NCBI GenBank assembly: GCA_030426805.1
Contig: JAUHXU010000003.1
Location: 248,001-312,000, forward strand
Source of the DNA: a bacterium
GTDB taxonomy: Bacteria > Planctomycetota > JAFGQW01
Reading direction: 5' to 3'
Length of the DNA: 64,000 bases
Positions within the stretch are counted from its first letter, which is position 1. Each line of letters opens with the position of its first letter. Position numbers and translations under genes: made by a program. The notes below the pieces were generated by a model. It saw only the letters and a list, made by a program, of their open reading frames with translations. It made no database searches and was not told the origin of the DNA. This document shows positions 1 through 7,419 of this stretch, piece after piece.

Positions 1-111
1 ACCCGGTGCGAATCGTGAGCCCGAGCACGCACGCGAGTCCGCCGGCGAGGCAAGTCGGGAGTCGCATCGGGAGACCTCGCACACGAACACCGGAGCGCGC
101 GTCGCGCTCGC

Positions 112-140
112 TTGACGCACATTCTCTGGTATCAAATAAT
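112..140 (+). promoter_or_regulatory. sigma70-type promoter for the SGNH hydrolase gene
   Basis: TTGACG at 112-117 and AATAAT at 135-140 are separated by exactly 17 bases. This is the best housekeeping-promoter match in the window. Transcription would begin near 147, just ahead of the GAGGAA ribosome-binding site at 148-153 and the TTG start at 161, giving a very short leader. The rest of the first 160 bases shows no convincing gene. Confidence 0.6.
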
Positions 141-160
141 CGCCGCTCGAGGAACCTTCA

Positions 161-1390
161 TTGCCTGACCCGACACCCGCCGCCCCGTCGACACGACCCG
201 CCCTCGCCCTCGCGGCGCTGTTCGGCATCGTCGCGCTGCTGCTCGCGCCGCCGGTGCTCTCGCGCGCGATCTCGCTCGACTGGCAACTCGGCGACATGCG
301 CGTTCCCGCGTGGATCGCCGCCGCTGCCTGCGCGACGATCGCGCTCGCGCTCGTCGCATTTCGCGGGCTGTTCGGACGTGTCTGGGCGCGCGTGTTCCCG
401 ACGCGGAAGCACCTCGCGTTCAAGCTCGGCGCGATCGCTTTCTCGCTCGCACTCGCCGTCGTGATGGCCGAGGTCGCGTTCCGGATGATCGGCTACCCGT
501 TCCACTCGTCCTGGACACCGTCGGAGTTCGCGATCGCACGCTTCGACGAGGAGATCGGCTGGTCCTACAAGCCGAACACGCGGGCCGTGCAGCCGTTCGG
601 CAAGGACGAACGGGACGTCGCGATGCGGTTCGACGCGATCGGCGCGCGCGTCCCGGACGAACCGCCCCCGGCCGCGGAGCCGCCGCGAAAGCCGACGGTC
701 GTCTTCGTCGGCGGGTCGTTCACGATGGGACACGGCGTGACCTACGAGGAGTCGTTCGTCGGTCGCGTCGCCGCCGCGCTCGCGCCGCGCTACGCCGTCG
801 TCAACCTCGGCGTGCAAGGCTTCGGCACGGATCAGTCGTGGCTGCTCTTCGAGCGCCACGCCGACGCGTTCGACGTGAAGGCGGTCGTCTACACGTTCAT
901 CAGCGACCACGTCGCCCGCAACGACAACCACGACCGCCGCCTGCTCTTCCGGCAGGGCCGATTCCTCGGAACGAAACCGCGCTTTCGCCTCACCGACGAC
1001 GGCGGGCTCGAGCAGATCCACCGGCCGATTCGCTACGAGGACTACCCCTACTCGCGCGTCCTCGCCGCGATGCAGCTGTCGTTCATCCACCGCGGCCCCG
1101 CCCCATCGATCCCGCTCACCCGGGCGCTGATCCGGGCGATCGACGACGCGGCCTCGCGGCGCGGCGCTCGCTTCCTCGCCGTGCACTTCCATCAGGCCCG
1201 GCCGAGTTCGGCCCGCGGCGACCTCGTCTTCGACGGACTCGACGGCTTCCCGATCGTCGATACGCGCACCGACGCGCCGGCGGACTGGCCGAAGTGGATC
1301 ATCCCCGGCGACGACCACCCGACGCCGCGAGCACACGCGCGCGTCGCGACGATGATCACCGCCGCGCTGTCCCGGCTCGGCATTCGCTGA
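161..1390 (+). CDS. membrane-anchored SGNH/GDSL-type hydrolase
   Basis: The 409-aa protein starts at TTG 161, chosen because GAGGAA lies 8 bases upstream and the reading frame becomes protein-like there. Three hydrophobic segments (about residues 13-34, 47-67 and 84-110) precede an SGNH-like domain. Block I is GGSFTMG with the probable nucleophile Ser186. An NLGVQGFGTDQS stretch follows, and the C-terminal block contains DDHPTP (His386). Such proteins are usually acyl or acetyl esterases acting at the envelope, for example on polysaccharides. The substrate cannot be told. It sits just upstream of a glycosyltransferase operon, which would fit polysaccharide O-acyl modification (inference). The typical GDS is GGS here, as in many divergent members. 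Confidence 0.75.
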   Translation: MPDPTPAAPSTRPALALAALFGIVALLLAPPVLSRAISLDWQLGDMRVPAWIAAAACATIALALVAFRGLFGRVWARVFPTRKHLAFKLGAIAFSLALAVVMAEVAFRMIGYPFHSSWTPSEFAIARFDEEIGWSYKPNTRAVQPFGKDERDVAMRFDAIGARVPDEPPPAAEPPRKPTVVFVGGSFTMGHGVTYEESFVGRVAAALAPRYAVVNLGVQGFGTDQSWLLFERHADAFDVKAVVYTFISDHVARNDNHDRRLLFRQGRFLGTKPRFRLTDDGGLEQIHRPIRYEDYPYSRVLAAMQLSFIHRGPAPSIPLTRALIRAIDDAASRRGARFLAVHFHQARPSSARGDLVFDGLDGFPIVDTRTDAPADWPKWIIPGDDHPTPRAHARVATMITAALSRLGIR

Positions 1391-1418
1391 CCCGTTTCGA
1401 GCCGGAGCGCCGCGCCGA

Positions 1419-1447
1419 TTGACGGTCGCTCGCGAAGGTCGTAAGCT
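1419..1447 (+). promoter_or_regulatory. putative promoter of the thioesterase/glycosyltransferase operon
   Basis: TTGACG at 1419-1424 is followed after 17 bases by TAAGCT at 1442-1447. The -35 box is strong and the -10 box weak. It lies about 45 bases ahead of the ATG at 1491 and in the only non-coding gap before the operon, which supports the assignment. Confidence 0.4.
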
Positions 1448-1490
1448 CGGGATTGGCAATGTGTTCAGGTCGTCATGAGAGCGCGACTGC

Positions 1491-2231
1491 ATGGGTATCG
1501 ATTCGAGCCGCTGGTTCGCGCCGCCCTCCCCCGATCCGGGCGGTCCGCGACTGATCTGCCTTCCCTACGCGGGCGGCGGCACCGCGATCTTCCGCGACTG
1601 GCCGGCGGCGCTGGCCGGCGTGGTCGTCTGCCCGGCGCGACTGCCGGGTCGCGAAGCGCGTTTCGGCGAGCCGGCGGTATCGCACATCGACCCGCTCGTC
1701 GACGCGTTGGCCGATGCACTCGCGCCGTGGACCGATCGCCCCTACGCGCTCTTCGGCCACAGCATGGGGGCGATCGTCGCGTACGAACTCGCGCGACGCA
1801 TGCGTGATCGCGGGCAGCCCGCACCCAGCCACCTGTTCGCCGCCGGCCGACAAGCGCCGCACATCCCCGAGCCGGAGCCGATGTGCCACGAGCTGCCGGA
1901 CGACGAGCTGGCGGCGGAACTCCAGTCGCGCTACGGCGCGACGACCGCATTCGAACACCCGGAGCTGGTCGAGCTGATGCTGCCGACGCTCCGCGCCGAC
2001 TGCGCGATCTGCGAGACGTATCGCCACGAACCCGCCGCACCGCTCGACTGCCCGATCCACGCGTTCGGCGGCACCGACGACGCGACGGTCTCGACCGACG
2101 ACCTCGAGGCGTGGCGCACACACACCGCCGGTGGCTTCACGAGCACCCGGGTCGACGGCGACCACTTCTTCATCGACGCGAACCCGGCTCCGGTCCTCGC
2201 TGCGATCCGCACCGCATTGGGCGCCGCGTGA
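1491..2231 (+). CDS. type II thioesterase-like alpha/beta hydrolase
   Basis: The 246-aa protein matches the thioesterase family that edits non-ribosomal peptide and polyketide assembly lines (GrsT/SrfAD type). The N-terminal CLPYAGGG and CPARLPGRE are characteristic of it. The nucleophile elbow is GHSMG with Ser90, and Asp196 (GGTDD) and His225 (GDHFF) complete a plausible catalytic triad. No signal peptide is present, so it should act in the cytoplasm on acyl thioesters. The stop overlaps the next GTG by four bases (GTGA), so it is translationally coupled to two glycosyltransferase-like genes rather than to an NRPS or PKS. That context suggests hydrolysis of an acyl carrier intermediate in lipid or glycolipid synthesis (inference). 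Confidence 0.85.
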   Translation: MGIDSSRWFAPPSPDPGGPRLICLPYAGGGTAIFRDWPAALAGVVVCPARLPGREARFGEPAVSHIDPLVDALADALAPWTDRPYALFGHSMGAIVAYELARRMRDRGQPAPSHLFAAGRQAPHIPEPEPMCHELPDDELAAELQSRYGATTAFEHPELVELMLPTLRADCAICETYRHEPAAPLDCPIHAFGGTDDATVSTDDLEAWRTHTAGGFTSTRVDGDHFFIDANPAPVLAAIRTALGAA

Positions 2232-3220
2232 AACCCACCGTGACGATCGTGATGCCGGCCTACAACGCGGCCGCGCTGCTGCCGCGTACGGTGCCGGCCG
2301 CCTGCGAGGCCGCCGGCGCCGAACACGTGCTCGTCGTCGACCCCGGCTCGACCGACGACACCGCAGCGGTCGCGGAATCCCTCGGTGTCCGCGTGCTGCG
2401 CCTCGGCCGGCGCGCCGGCCCCGCCGAAGCGCGCAACGAGGGCGTCGCGACGATCGACACCGACGTCGCGCTTTTCGTCGACTCCGACTGCATCGCGCAC
2501 CCCGACGTCGTCGCCCGGGTGCAAGACGCGTTCGCGGACCCGACGCTCGTGACGCTCACCGGCTCCTACGACGACGACCCGGCCGGCCCGGGCTTCTTCT
2601 CGGACTACATGAATCTGCGCCACCACCACACGCACCAGCACGCACAGCGCGACCCCGCGACGTTCTGGGCCGGCTGCGGCGCGGTGCGCGTGTCGACCTA
2701 CCGCGCGGTCGGCGGCTTCGACACCGAGCGCTACCCGCGGCCGATGATCGAGGACATCGAACTCGGTCTGCGAATGGGCGAGCACGGTGCGACACGACTC
2801 GACCCGGCGCTGCAGGTCAAGCACCTCAAGGCGTGGACGATGCGATCGGTGATCGTGACCGACATCGTGCACCGCGCGATCCCGTGGACGCGACTGATCC
2901 TCGAGCGCGGCATGCCGAACGACCTGAACCTCCGCACGTCGCAGCGAATCGCCGCGATGATCGCACCGCTCGCGCTCCTCTCGGTGCCGATGCTGCCGCT
3001 GCTGCTGTGGTGGAAGCCGATCACGGCGATCGTTCCGGCCGCGTTCCTCGATGCGTCGCTGATGCTCAACTGGTCGCTCGTGCGCTTCTTCGGCAAGCGC
3101 CGCGGGTTCGGCTTCGCCCTCGGCGGATGGCTCTTCCATCAGGTGCACCTCACCTACAGCGCGGTGACGTTTGCGCTCGTGAGCCTCCGCCATCGCCTCG
3201 CGGGAGCTGACGCGTCGTGA
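2228..3220 (+). CDS. family 2 glycosyltransferase with C-terminal membrane segments
   Basis: The GTG at 2228 overlaps the upstream stop and begins a 330-aa protein. The GT-A fold starts at residue 4 with VTIVMPAYN. The metal-binding motif is DSD at 85-87, and the acceptor-side acidic pair is PMIEDIELG (Glu175-Asp176). Two hydrophobic segments follow at about 235-275, then an amphipathic tail, so the catalytic domain probably faces the cytoplasm at the membrane. The family transfers a sugar from a nucleotide donor to a lipid or polymer acceptor. Acceptor and donor are not predictable. Its stop is again coupled (GTGA) to the next gene. An in-frame extension upstream of 2228 exists but lies wholly inside the thioesterase gene. 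Confidence 0.9.
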   Translation: MKPTVTIVMPAYNAAALLPRTVPAACEAAGAEHVLVVDPGSTDDTAAVAESLGVRVLRLGRRAGPAEARNEGVATIDTDVALFVDSDCIAHPDVVARVQDAFADPTLVTLTGSYDDDPAGPGFFSDYMNLRHHHTHQHAQRDPATFWAGCGAVRVSTYRAVGGFDTERYPRPMIEDIELGLRMGEHGATRLDPALQVKHLKAWTMRSVIVTDIVHRAIPWTRLILERGMPNDLNLRTSQRIAAMIAPLALLSVPMLPLLLWWKPITAIVPAAFLDASLMLNWSLVRFFGKRRGFGFALGGWLFHQVHLTYSAVTFALVSLRHRLAGADAS

Positions 3221-5403
3221 TCGCGACGATGCTACTCGTCGCGGTGCTGTTCCTCTACGTGCCGGGCCACTTCGCGCTGCTCCTCGCGACGCGCGGCCGA
3301 GGCCGGGACGGGCGGCGGATCCCCGCGGAGCAATTCGTCCTCGCGGCCGTGACCTTCAGCCTGCTGTTCACGACGTCGGTCGCGCACGGCCTCGGTGGCG
3401 TCGGCTCATTCACGCCCGACCTCCTGATGATCGTCGTCGCGGCGACGAGCGCGCTCTTCGCGATCGCTGCGTTCGGGCGCCGCGCGCGCCTCATTCCGTT
3501 CCGCATCGGGGCCCCGGCGCTCGTCGCGGTCGTGATCGTCGGCTTTCTCGGGTGGATGTACTCCCCGCCGTCGGAGTTCGTCGGCGGCAGCGCGGACGAG
3601 GGGATCTACTTCAACGCCGGCGTTCTCCTCGCGAAGTCCGGCGCGCTGTGGTTCGAGGAGCCGTTTCTTCGCTCACTCTACTCCGACCTCGCCGGATTCC
3701 AGTCACCGACCTACCTGAACGGCTTCTACTTCGAGAACGTCGAAGCGCGCACCCCGATCGTCTCACACGGGTTTCACTACCTGTCTTCGTTCGTCGCCGT
3801 CATGCACACGATCGGCGGCGTGCCGTTGGCGCTCGCAGCGCCGATCGTTCTCACGTTGCTCGGGGCGCTGGGCCTGTTCGTGATGGTCACGCGTAGCGGC
3901 GGGCCCTGGGTCGCCGGCCTCGTCACGCTGCTCGTGGGCCTCAACCCGGCGAGCTTCTTCTTCGCACGGATCACGTTTGCCGAGACGATGTCGGCCGGAC
4001 TGTTGCTCGCCGCAACCGGACTGCTCGTCGCCGGATGGCCGCGGACCGAGGCGAGTCGCGCGTGGTCGCGCGTCGTGCTGCTGCTCGCCGGCGCGGCACT
4101 CGGCTCGCTGCACCTGATCAAGATCGACTTCTTCCCGCTGCCGGCCGTGATGCTCTTCGCGCTGTTCGCCCTGTGGATGAAGGGCGTGCCCAACGCGACG
4201 AGCCTGCCCCTCGTGATCGGATACGGGGCGAGCCTCGTCGTCAGCGCGGGGCACTGGCTCACGACACACCGCGTCTACTTCTACGGCCAGTTCCGCGACA
4301 TCGCGGCGCGGATCCAGCAGGTGGACGCGCGAGAGGTCACCCAGATCGACAACGCACCGTGGTGGGTGCTCGGGCTGTTCGTCGCGTTCGGGTTGTGCGT
4401 GGTCCTCGGCGCGTTGGTCCGGGGGAAAATCGCCCGGCTCGGTCGCATCCGACCGGCGGTGCGCCGCGTCGTCCTCGTGCTCGGCGGCGCGGCGACGGTC
4501 GCGCTCCTCGTGCTGTGGGTGGTGCCGGCGAAGGACCCGGCGGGCTACCTCGCGTTCGACATGTGGACGCGTGCGTCGCAGACGGTCAAGAACCTCGCGC
4601 TCTACGTGACCCTGCCGGGGCTCCTCGCCGGCGTCGTCGGCGTGACGGTGTGGGCGCGGCGTGACGACGCGACCCCGCTCGTGCCGGTGTTCCTGCTGTT
4701 CGCGGCACTCACGACGGTCGCGTTCGCGATGGCGGTCACCGTCGATTGGGGTGCGCAGCATGTCAACTGGGCGCGCCGGTTCTTCAACATCACGATCCCG
4801 CTGCTCATCGCGGGGGCGCTCGTGCCTTGCCTGCGCCCGGGTGCGCACACGTGGTGGCGCGCCGCGGCGGGCCTCGCCCTCGCGGTCTGGATCGGATTGC
4901 ACACGATCGACGCATCGAGACCGTTCGCCAAGCGCCCGCCCTACACCGGCATGCTCGCGGCACTCGAAGAGCTCCGCGACGCGGCGCCGGACAACGCGCT
5001 GTGGATGTGCTCGTATCGCGACCAGATGGCTCGCGACTACCTCGTCCCGCTGCGGTGTCTGTACGGGCAACGCACGTTCGTCGTGCTCGAGCACGGCCAC
5101 ATCGAGTCGTTCACGAAACTGCTGACGTTGATGGAGGACGAGGGCTACGACCCGACGCTCCTGATGGGGCCGTGGTTCGATTGGCAAGGTGAGAAGTTCC
5201 ACACCACGGGTCGCTCGTTCTTCCCGCACGACGACGTCTCCGCCGCCCCCTTCCCCTACACACCACGCCGTGCGATCCTCTATCAGAGCGGGTCGAAGGT
5301 CCGCGTCGTGGAGCGCCCGCTCGCGCGGCATCACACGCGGCTGCCCGACGCGAAGGACTTCACGACGTGGCGCTATCCGATGGTCGTCTTGCGGACGTGG
5401 TAG
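3217..5403 (+). CDS. polytopic membrane protein, probable GT-C glycosyltransferase
   Basis: The 728-aa protein starts at GTG 3217, overlapping the previous stop. It has around a dozen hydrophobic segments through about residue 560, then a soluble C-terminal part rich in aromatic residues. After the third or fourth segment comes an acidic pair in GGSADEGIYF (Asp127-Glu128), in the place where GT-C enzymes (PMT/ArnT type) carry the catalytic Asp of the first extracytoplasmic loop. I infer a transferase that uses a polyprenyl-phosphate sugar on the outer face, fed by the GT2 encoded just upstream. No specific family is recognisable, so a non-enzymatic membrane role remains possible. Confidence 0.65.
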   Translation: MIATMLLVAVLFLYVPGHFALLLATRGRGRDGRRIPAEQFVLAAVTFSLLFTTSVAHGLGGVGSFTPDLLMIVVAATSALFAIAAFGRRARLIPFRIGAPALVAVVIVGFLGWMYSPPSEFVGGSADEGIYFNAGVLLAKSGALWFEEPFLRSLYSDLAGFQSPTYLNGFYFENVEARTPIVSHGFHYLSSFVAVMHTIGGVPLALAAPIVLTLLGALGLFVMVTRSGGPWVAGLVTLLVGLNPASFFFARITFAETMSAGLLLAATGLLVAGWPRTEASRAWSRVVLLLAGAALGSLHLIKIDFFPLPAVMLFALFALWMKGVPNATSLPLVIGYGASLVVSAGHWLTTHRVYFYGQFRDIAARIQQVDAREVTQIDNAPWWVLGLFVAFGLCVVLGALVRGKIARLGRIRPAVRRVVLVLGGAATVALLVLWVVPAKDPAGYLAFDMWTRASQTVKNLALYVTLPGLLAGVVGVTVWARRDDATPLVPVFLLFAALTTVAFAMAVTVDWGAQHVNWARRFFNITIPLLIAGALVPCLRPGAHTWWRAAAGLALAVWIGLHTIDASRPFAKRPPYTGMLAALEELRDAAPDNALWMCSYRDQMARDYLVPLRCLYGQRTFVVLEHGHIESFTKLLTLMEDEGYDPTLLMGPWFDWQGEKFHTTGRSFFPHDDVSAAPFPYTPRRAILYQSGSKVRVVERPLARHHTRLPDAKDFTTWRYPMVVLRTW

Positions 5404-5422
5404 CCGGCCCGGTGAGTGCGGA

Positions 5423-5451
5423 TTGACTTCGAGCCATGCGAGCGATTTACT
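5423..5451 (+). promoter_or_regulatory. putative promoter of the small membrane protein pair
   Basis: TTGACT at 5423-5428 and TTTACT at 5446-5451 are spaced by 17 bases, in the gap after the GT-C gene. The start at 5532 would leave a leader of about 75 bases. Confidence 0.45.
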
Positions 5452-5531
5452 TTGAGTCGATCGGAGCGGCCCGCCGACGGCGTCGGCCGCACCACGCGCA
5501 CCACCGGAGGGATTCCGCGAGGAAGGCATCG

Positions 5532-5879
5532 ATGAGTCGAGGACGCATGACGGCCGCCGATATCCGGCGCATCTTCGCCCGCTACGACCCGATCGCGCTC
5601 GGCGTCGCGATCGGCGCGGTCGCCGCGATCGCGATCTTCGGCGCGACGGCGCTGCTGCTGCTCAAGGGCGGCGAGGTCGTCGGTCCGCGGCTCGCGCTGC
5701 TGAGCAATTACCTGATCAGCTTCGACGTCTCCTGGACCGGCGGACTGATCGGCGCGGTCGAAGCCGGCATTCTCGGATTCGTGTTCGGCTGGATCCTCGC
5801 GGCGATGATCAACCTCGTCGTCGCGTTGCACGAGTCGGCCTTCTGGTTCAACGCCGACGTGACGCGCACGCACGACTGA
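5532..5879 (+). CDS. small two-helix membrane protein, paralogue A
   Basis: I start this 115-aa protein at ATG 5532, which has GAGGAAGG about 8 bases upstream. A longer in-frame reading from 5436 begins inside the promoter region and adds only an Arg/His-rich stretch. Two transmembrane segments (about residues 20-43 and 63-92) are separated by a short loop containing LLKGGEVVGPRLALLSNYL. The same pattern recurs in the next gene (LIQGGTDVGKHLGLLGQYL), so the two arose by duplication. No known family is recognised and the function is unknown. The pair is probably co-transcribed. Confidence 0.75.
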   Translation: MSRGRMTAADIRRIFARYDPIALGVAIGAVAAIAIFGATALLLLKGGEVVGPRLALLSNYLISFDVSWTGGLIGAVEAGILGFVFGWILAAMINLVVALHESAFWFNADVTRTHD

Positions 5880-5909
5880 CCCGAACGAGCCCGAACGGAG
5901 AGACGACAA

Positions 5910-6248
5910 GTGCCCACCCCACCCCCCACCGGCCCGGGAACGCCCGGCGACGAGTCATTCGACGCGGCGGATCTCCAGGTCGCGATCGCGAAAATGCGCG
6001 CGTCGGTGATGGCGGTCGTGTTCGCGATGGTCGGCGGGATCGGCCTGTTCCTCGCGACCGTGTGGCTACTGATCCAGGGCGGTACCGACGTCGGCAAGCA
6101 CTTGGGGCTGCTCGGCCAGTATTTGCCGGGCTACCGCGTGACGTGGGGCGGGGCGTTCCTCGGCCTCGTCTACGGCGCCGTCATCGGCGCCGTGATCGGA
6201 TGGCTCGTCTCGACGATCTACAACCGCATCGCCGCCCGCCACGATTGA
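5910..6248 (+). CDS. small two-helix membrane protein, paralogue B
   Basis: This 112-aa protein starts at GTG 5910 with GGAG about 10 bases upstream. After a Pro/Thr-rich soluble start it has two hydrophobic segments (about 32-54 and 78-102) flanking a loop that aligns with the preceding gene: a GG pair, a central hydrophobic LGLLGQYL, an aromatic-Val-(Ser/Thr)-Trp and then Gly-rich second-helix residues. Thirty bases separate it from paralogue A. It ends 15 bases before the convergent gene on the other strand. Function unknown. Confidence 0.75.
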   Translation: MPTPPPTGPGTPGDESFDAADLQVAIAKMRASVMAVVFAMVGGIGLFLATVWLLIQGGTDVGKHLGLLGQYLPGYRVTWGGAFLGLVYGAVIGAVIGWLVSTIYNRIAARHD

Positions 6249-6263
6249 CCCGCGCGGGCGCGG

Positions 6264-7331
6264 CTACTCGATCACGCCCCGCTCGCGGAGGAAGTGCTCG
6301 AGCGCGAACAGCTTCGTCTTGAACGTGTTCGCGGAGCGAAACGCGTGCTCGAACACCGGCGGATAGTGCGCCATCAGCCCGCCGAAGAACGCCTGCATCC
6401 GCGCCGACCGCGCCTTCGCCGCGGCGTAGTAGGCACGCGCGGTGTCGAGATCCCCGGCCCGGACCGCGCCGTAGACGAGGACCTCGCAATAGAGGAACGA
6501 CGACGTCCCGCCGGGCGGGATCCGGATCCCGTCCTTCCACATCGCGTAGATCTTGGCCATCCGCTGCTCGGTGACCTGCGCCGGGGGCAACGGGCTGCGC
6601 GCGAACTCGCGGAGCACATCGTTGATCGCGTGGACGTGCCCGGCCTGCACGAGTTCGCCCCGACGGCGGGCGTAGAGCGCCTTCACGGCGGGGTCGAGCC
6701 CCGGCGTCGCCGCGAGCGCGTCGTAGACGTCGAGATCGTGGTCGGTGCGCTTGAAGAACGCGCGGCACAGCGTGAGCCCGGCCTTGGCCGCCGCGCCGCC
6801 GCTGGTGCGCGCGACGCGCTGCATCTGCGCGGCGGTGAGCGTCGCGAGCGCGAGGCTCTCGTCGAACGCGGCCTCGGAGCGCACGTCGACGGCCGCGACC
6901 CCCTGCCCCCACTCGTCGATGAAGAAGAACCACGGGAAGCTGTAGTAGCCGTCCTGGGTCGACAGGAACCGCTGATCCGGCAGGTCCGGCAGGCGCGCCT
7001 CGATGTTCAGGTACAACGGGAAGTCGCGCGCGCGGCGCAGCCACCACTCCGAGACGAGGGGGCCGTCCTCGAGCGCCTCGCTGACCGGGCACGCGCAGTA
7101 GCAGGGCGTCACGTAGGCGATCCCGAACCGCTTCGCCCGACGGATCGCGACGGTGGCCTCGTCGATCGTCCGAAGCCATGGGAGCTTCGTCGCGAACGGC
7201 TTGGCCAGCTTGCGCGCGTAGGCGGCCCGTCGCTGCTCGGGGGACGGTGGGGCCCAGCGCTGCGCCGGGACCAGCGGCGCATGACTCCACGCGACGAGGG
7301 CGACGATCAGCAGCTTCGCGAAACGATACAC
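6264..7331 (-). CDS. exported protein of unknown function with a CYCAC cysteine cluster
   Basis: The 355-aa reading starts at GTG 7331, which has a perfect AGGAGG about 10 bases upstream. Longer in-frame readings run into the divergent promoter region. The N-terminus looks like a signal peptide (FAKLLIVALVAWSHAP, ending near an Ala-Gln). The mature part begins with a helical Arg/Lys-rich region and then TPCYCACPVS, where three cysteines in five residues could bind metal or take part in redox chemistry. A segment with YYSFPWFFFIDEWG follows, then a mostly alpha-helical C-terminal half. I do not recognise the family. The adjacent strand carries a GT-C-like gene. Confidence 0.65.
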   Translation of the reverse strand: MYRFAKLLIVALVAWSHAPLVPAQRWAPPSPEQRRAAYARKLAKPFATKLPWLRTIDEATVAIRRAKRFGIAYVTPCYCACPVSEALEDGPLVSEWWLRRARDFPLYLNIEARLPDLPDQRFLSTQDGYYSFPWFFFIDEWGQGVAAVDVRSEAAFDESLALATLTAAQMQRVARTSGGAAAKAGLTLCRAFFKRTDHDLDVYDALAATPGLDPAVKALYARRRGELVQAGHVHAINDVLREFARSPLPPAQVTEQRMAKIYAMWKDGIRIPPGGTSSFLYCEVLVYGAVRAGDLDTARAYYAAAKARSARMQAFFGGLMAHYPPVFEHAFRSANTFKTKLFALEHFLRERGVIE

Positions 7332-7384
7332 GGCCGGGATACCTCCTGCCCCGATGATACCAGCGCGGCCGCCGGTCACTCGGC

Positions 7385-7413
7385 TTGACTTTCGGCCGGC
7401 ACTCGGATGGGAT
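7385..7413 (+). promoter_or_regulatory. weak putative promoter upstream of the second GT-C-like gene
   Basis: TTGACT at 7385-7390 is followed after 17 bases by TGGGAT at 7408-7413. If this is a promoter, the start point would be close to the GTG at 7420, giving a nearly leaderless message. The -10 match is poor, so this is tentative. Confidence 0.25.
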
Positions 7414-7419
7414 GAATAC

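Noticed and set aside
158-1492. 444-codon open frame antisense to the SGNH hydrolase gene
   Set aside because: Arg/Ala/Glu-rich low-complexity product typical of shadows in GC-rich DNA; the plus-strand frame has clear SGNH motifs and a promoter.
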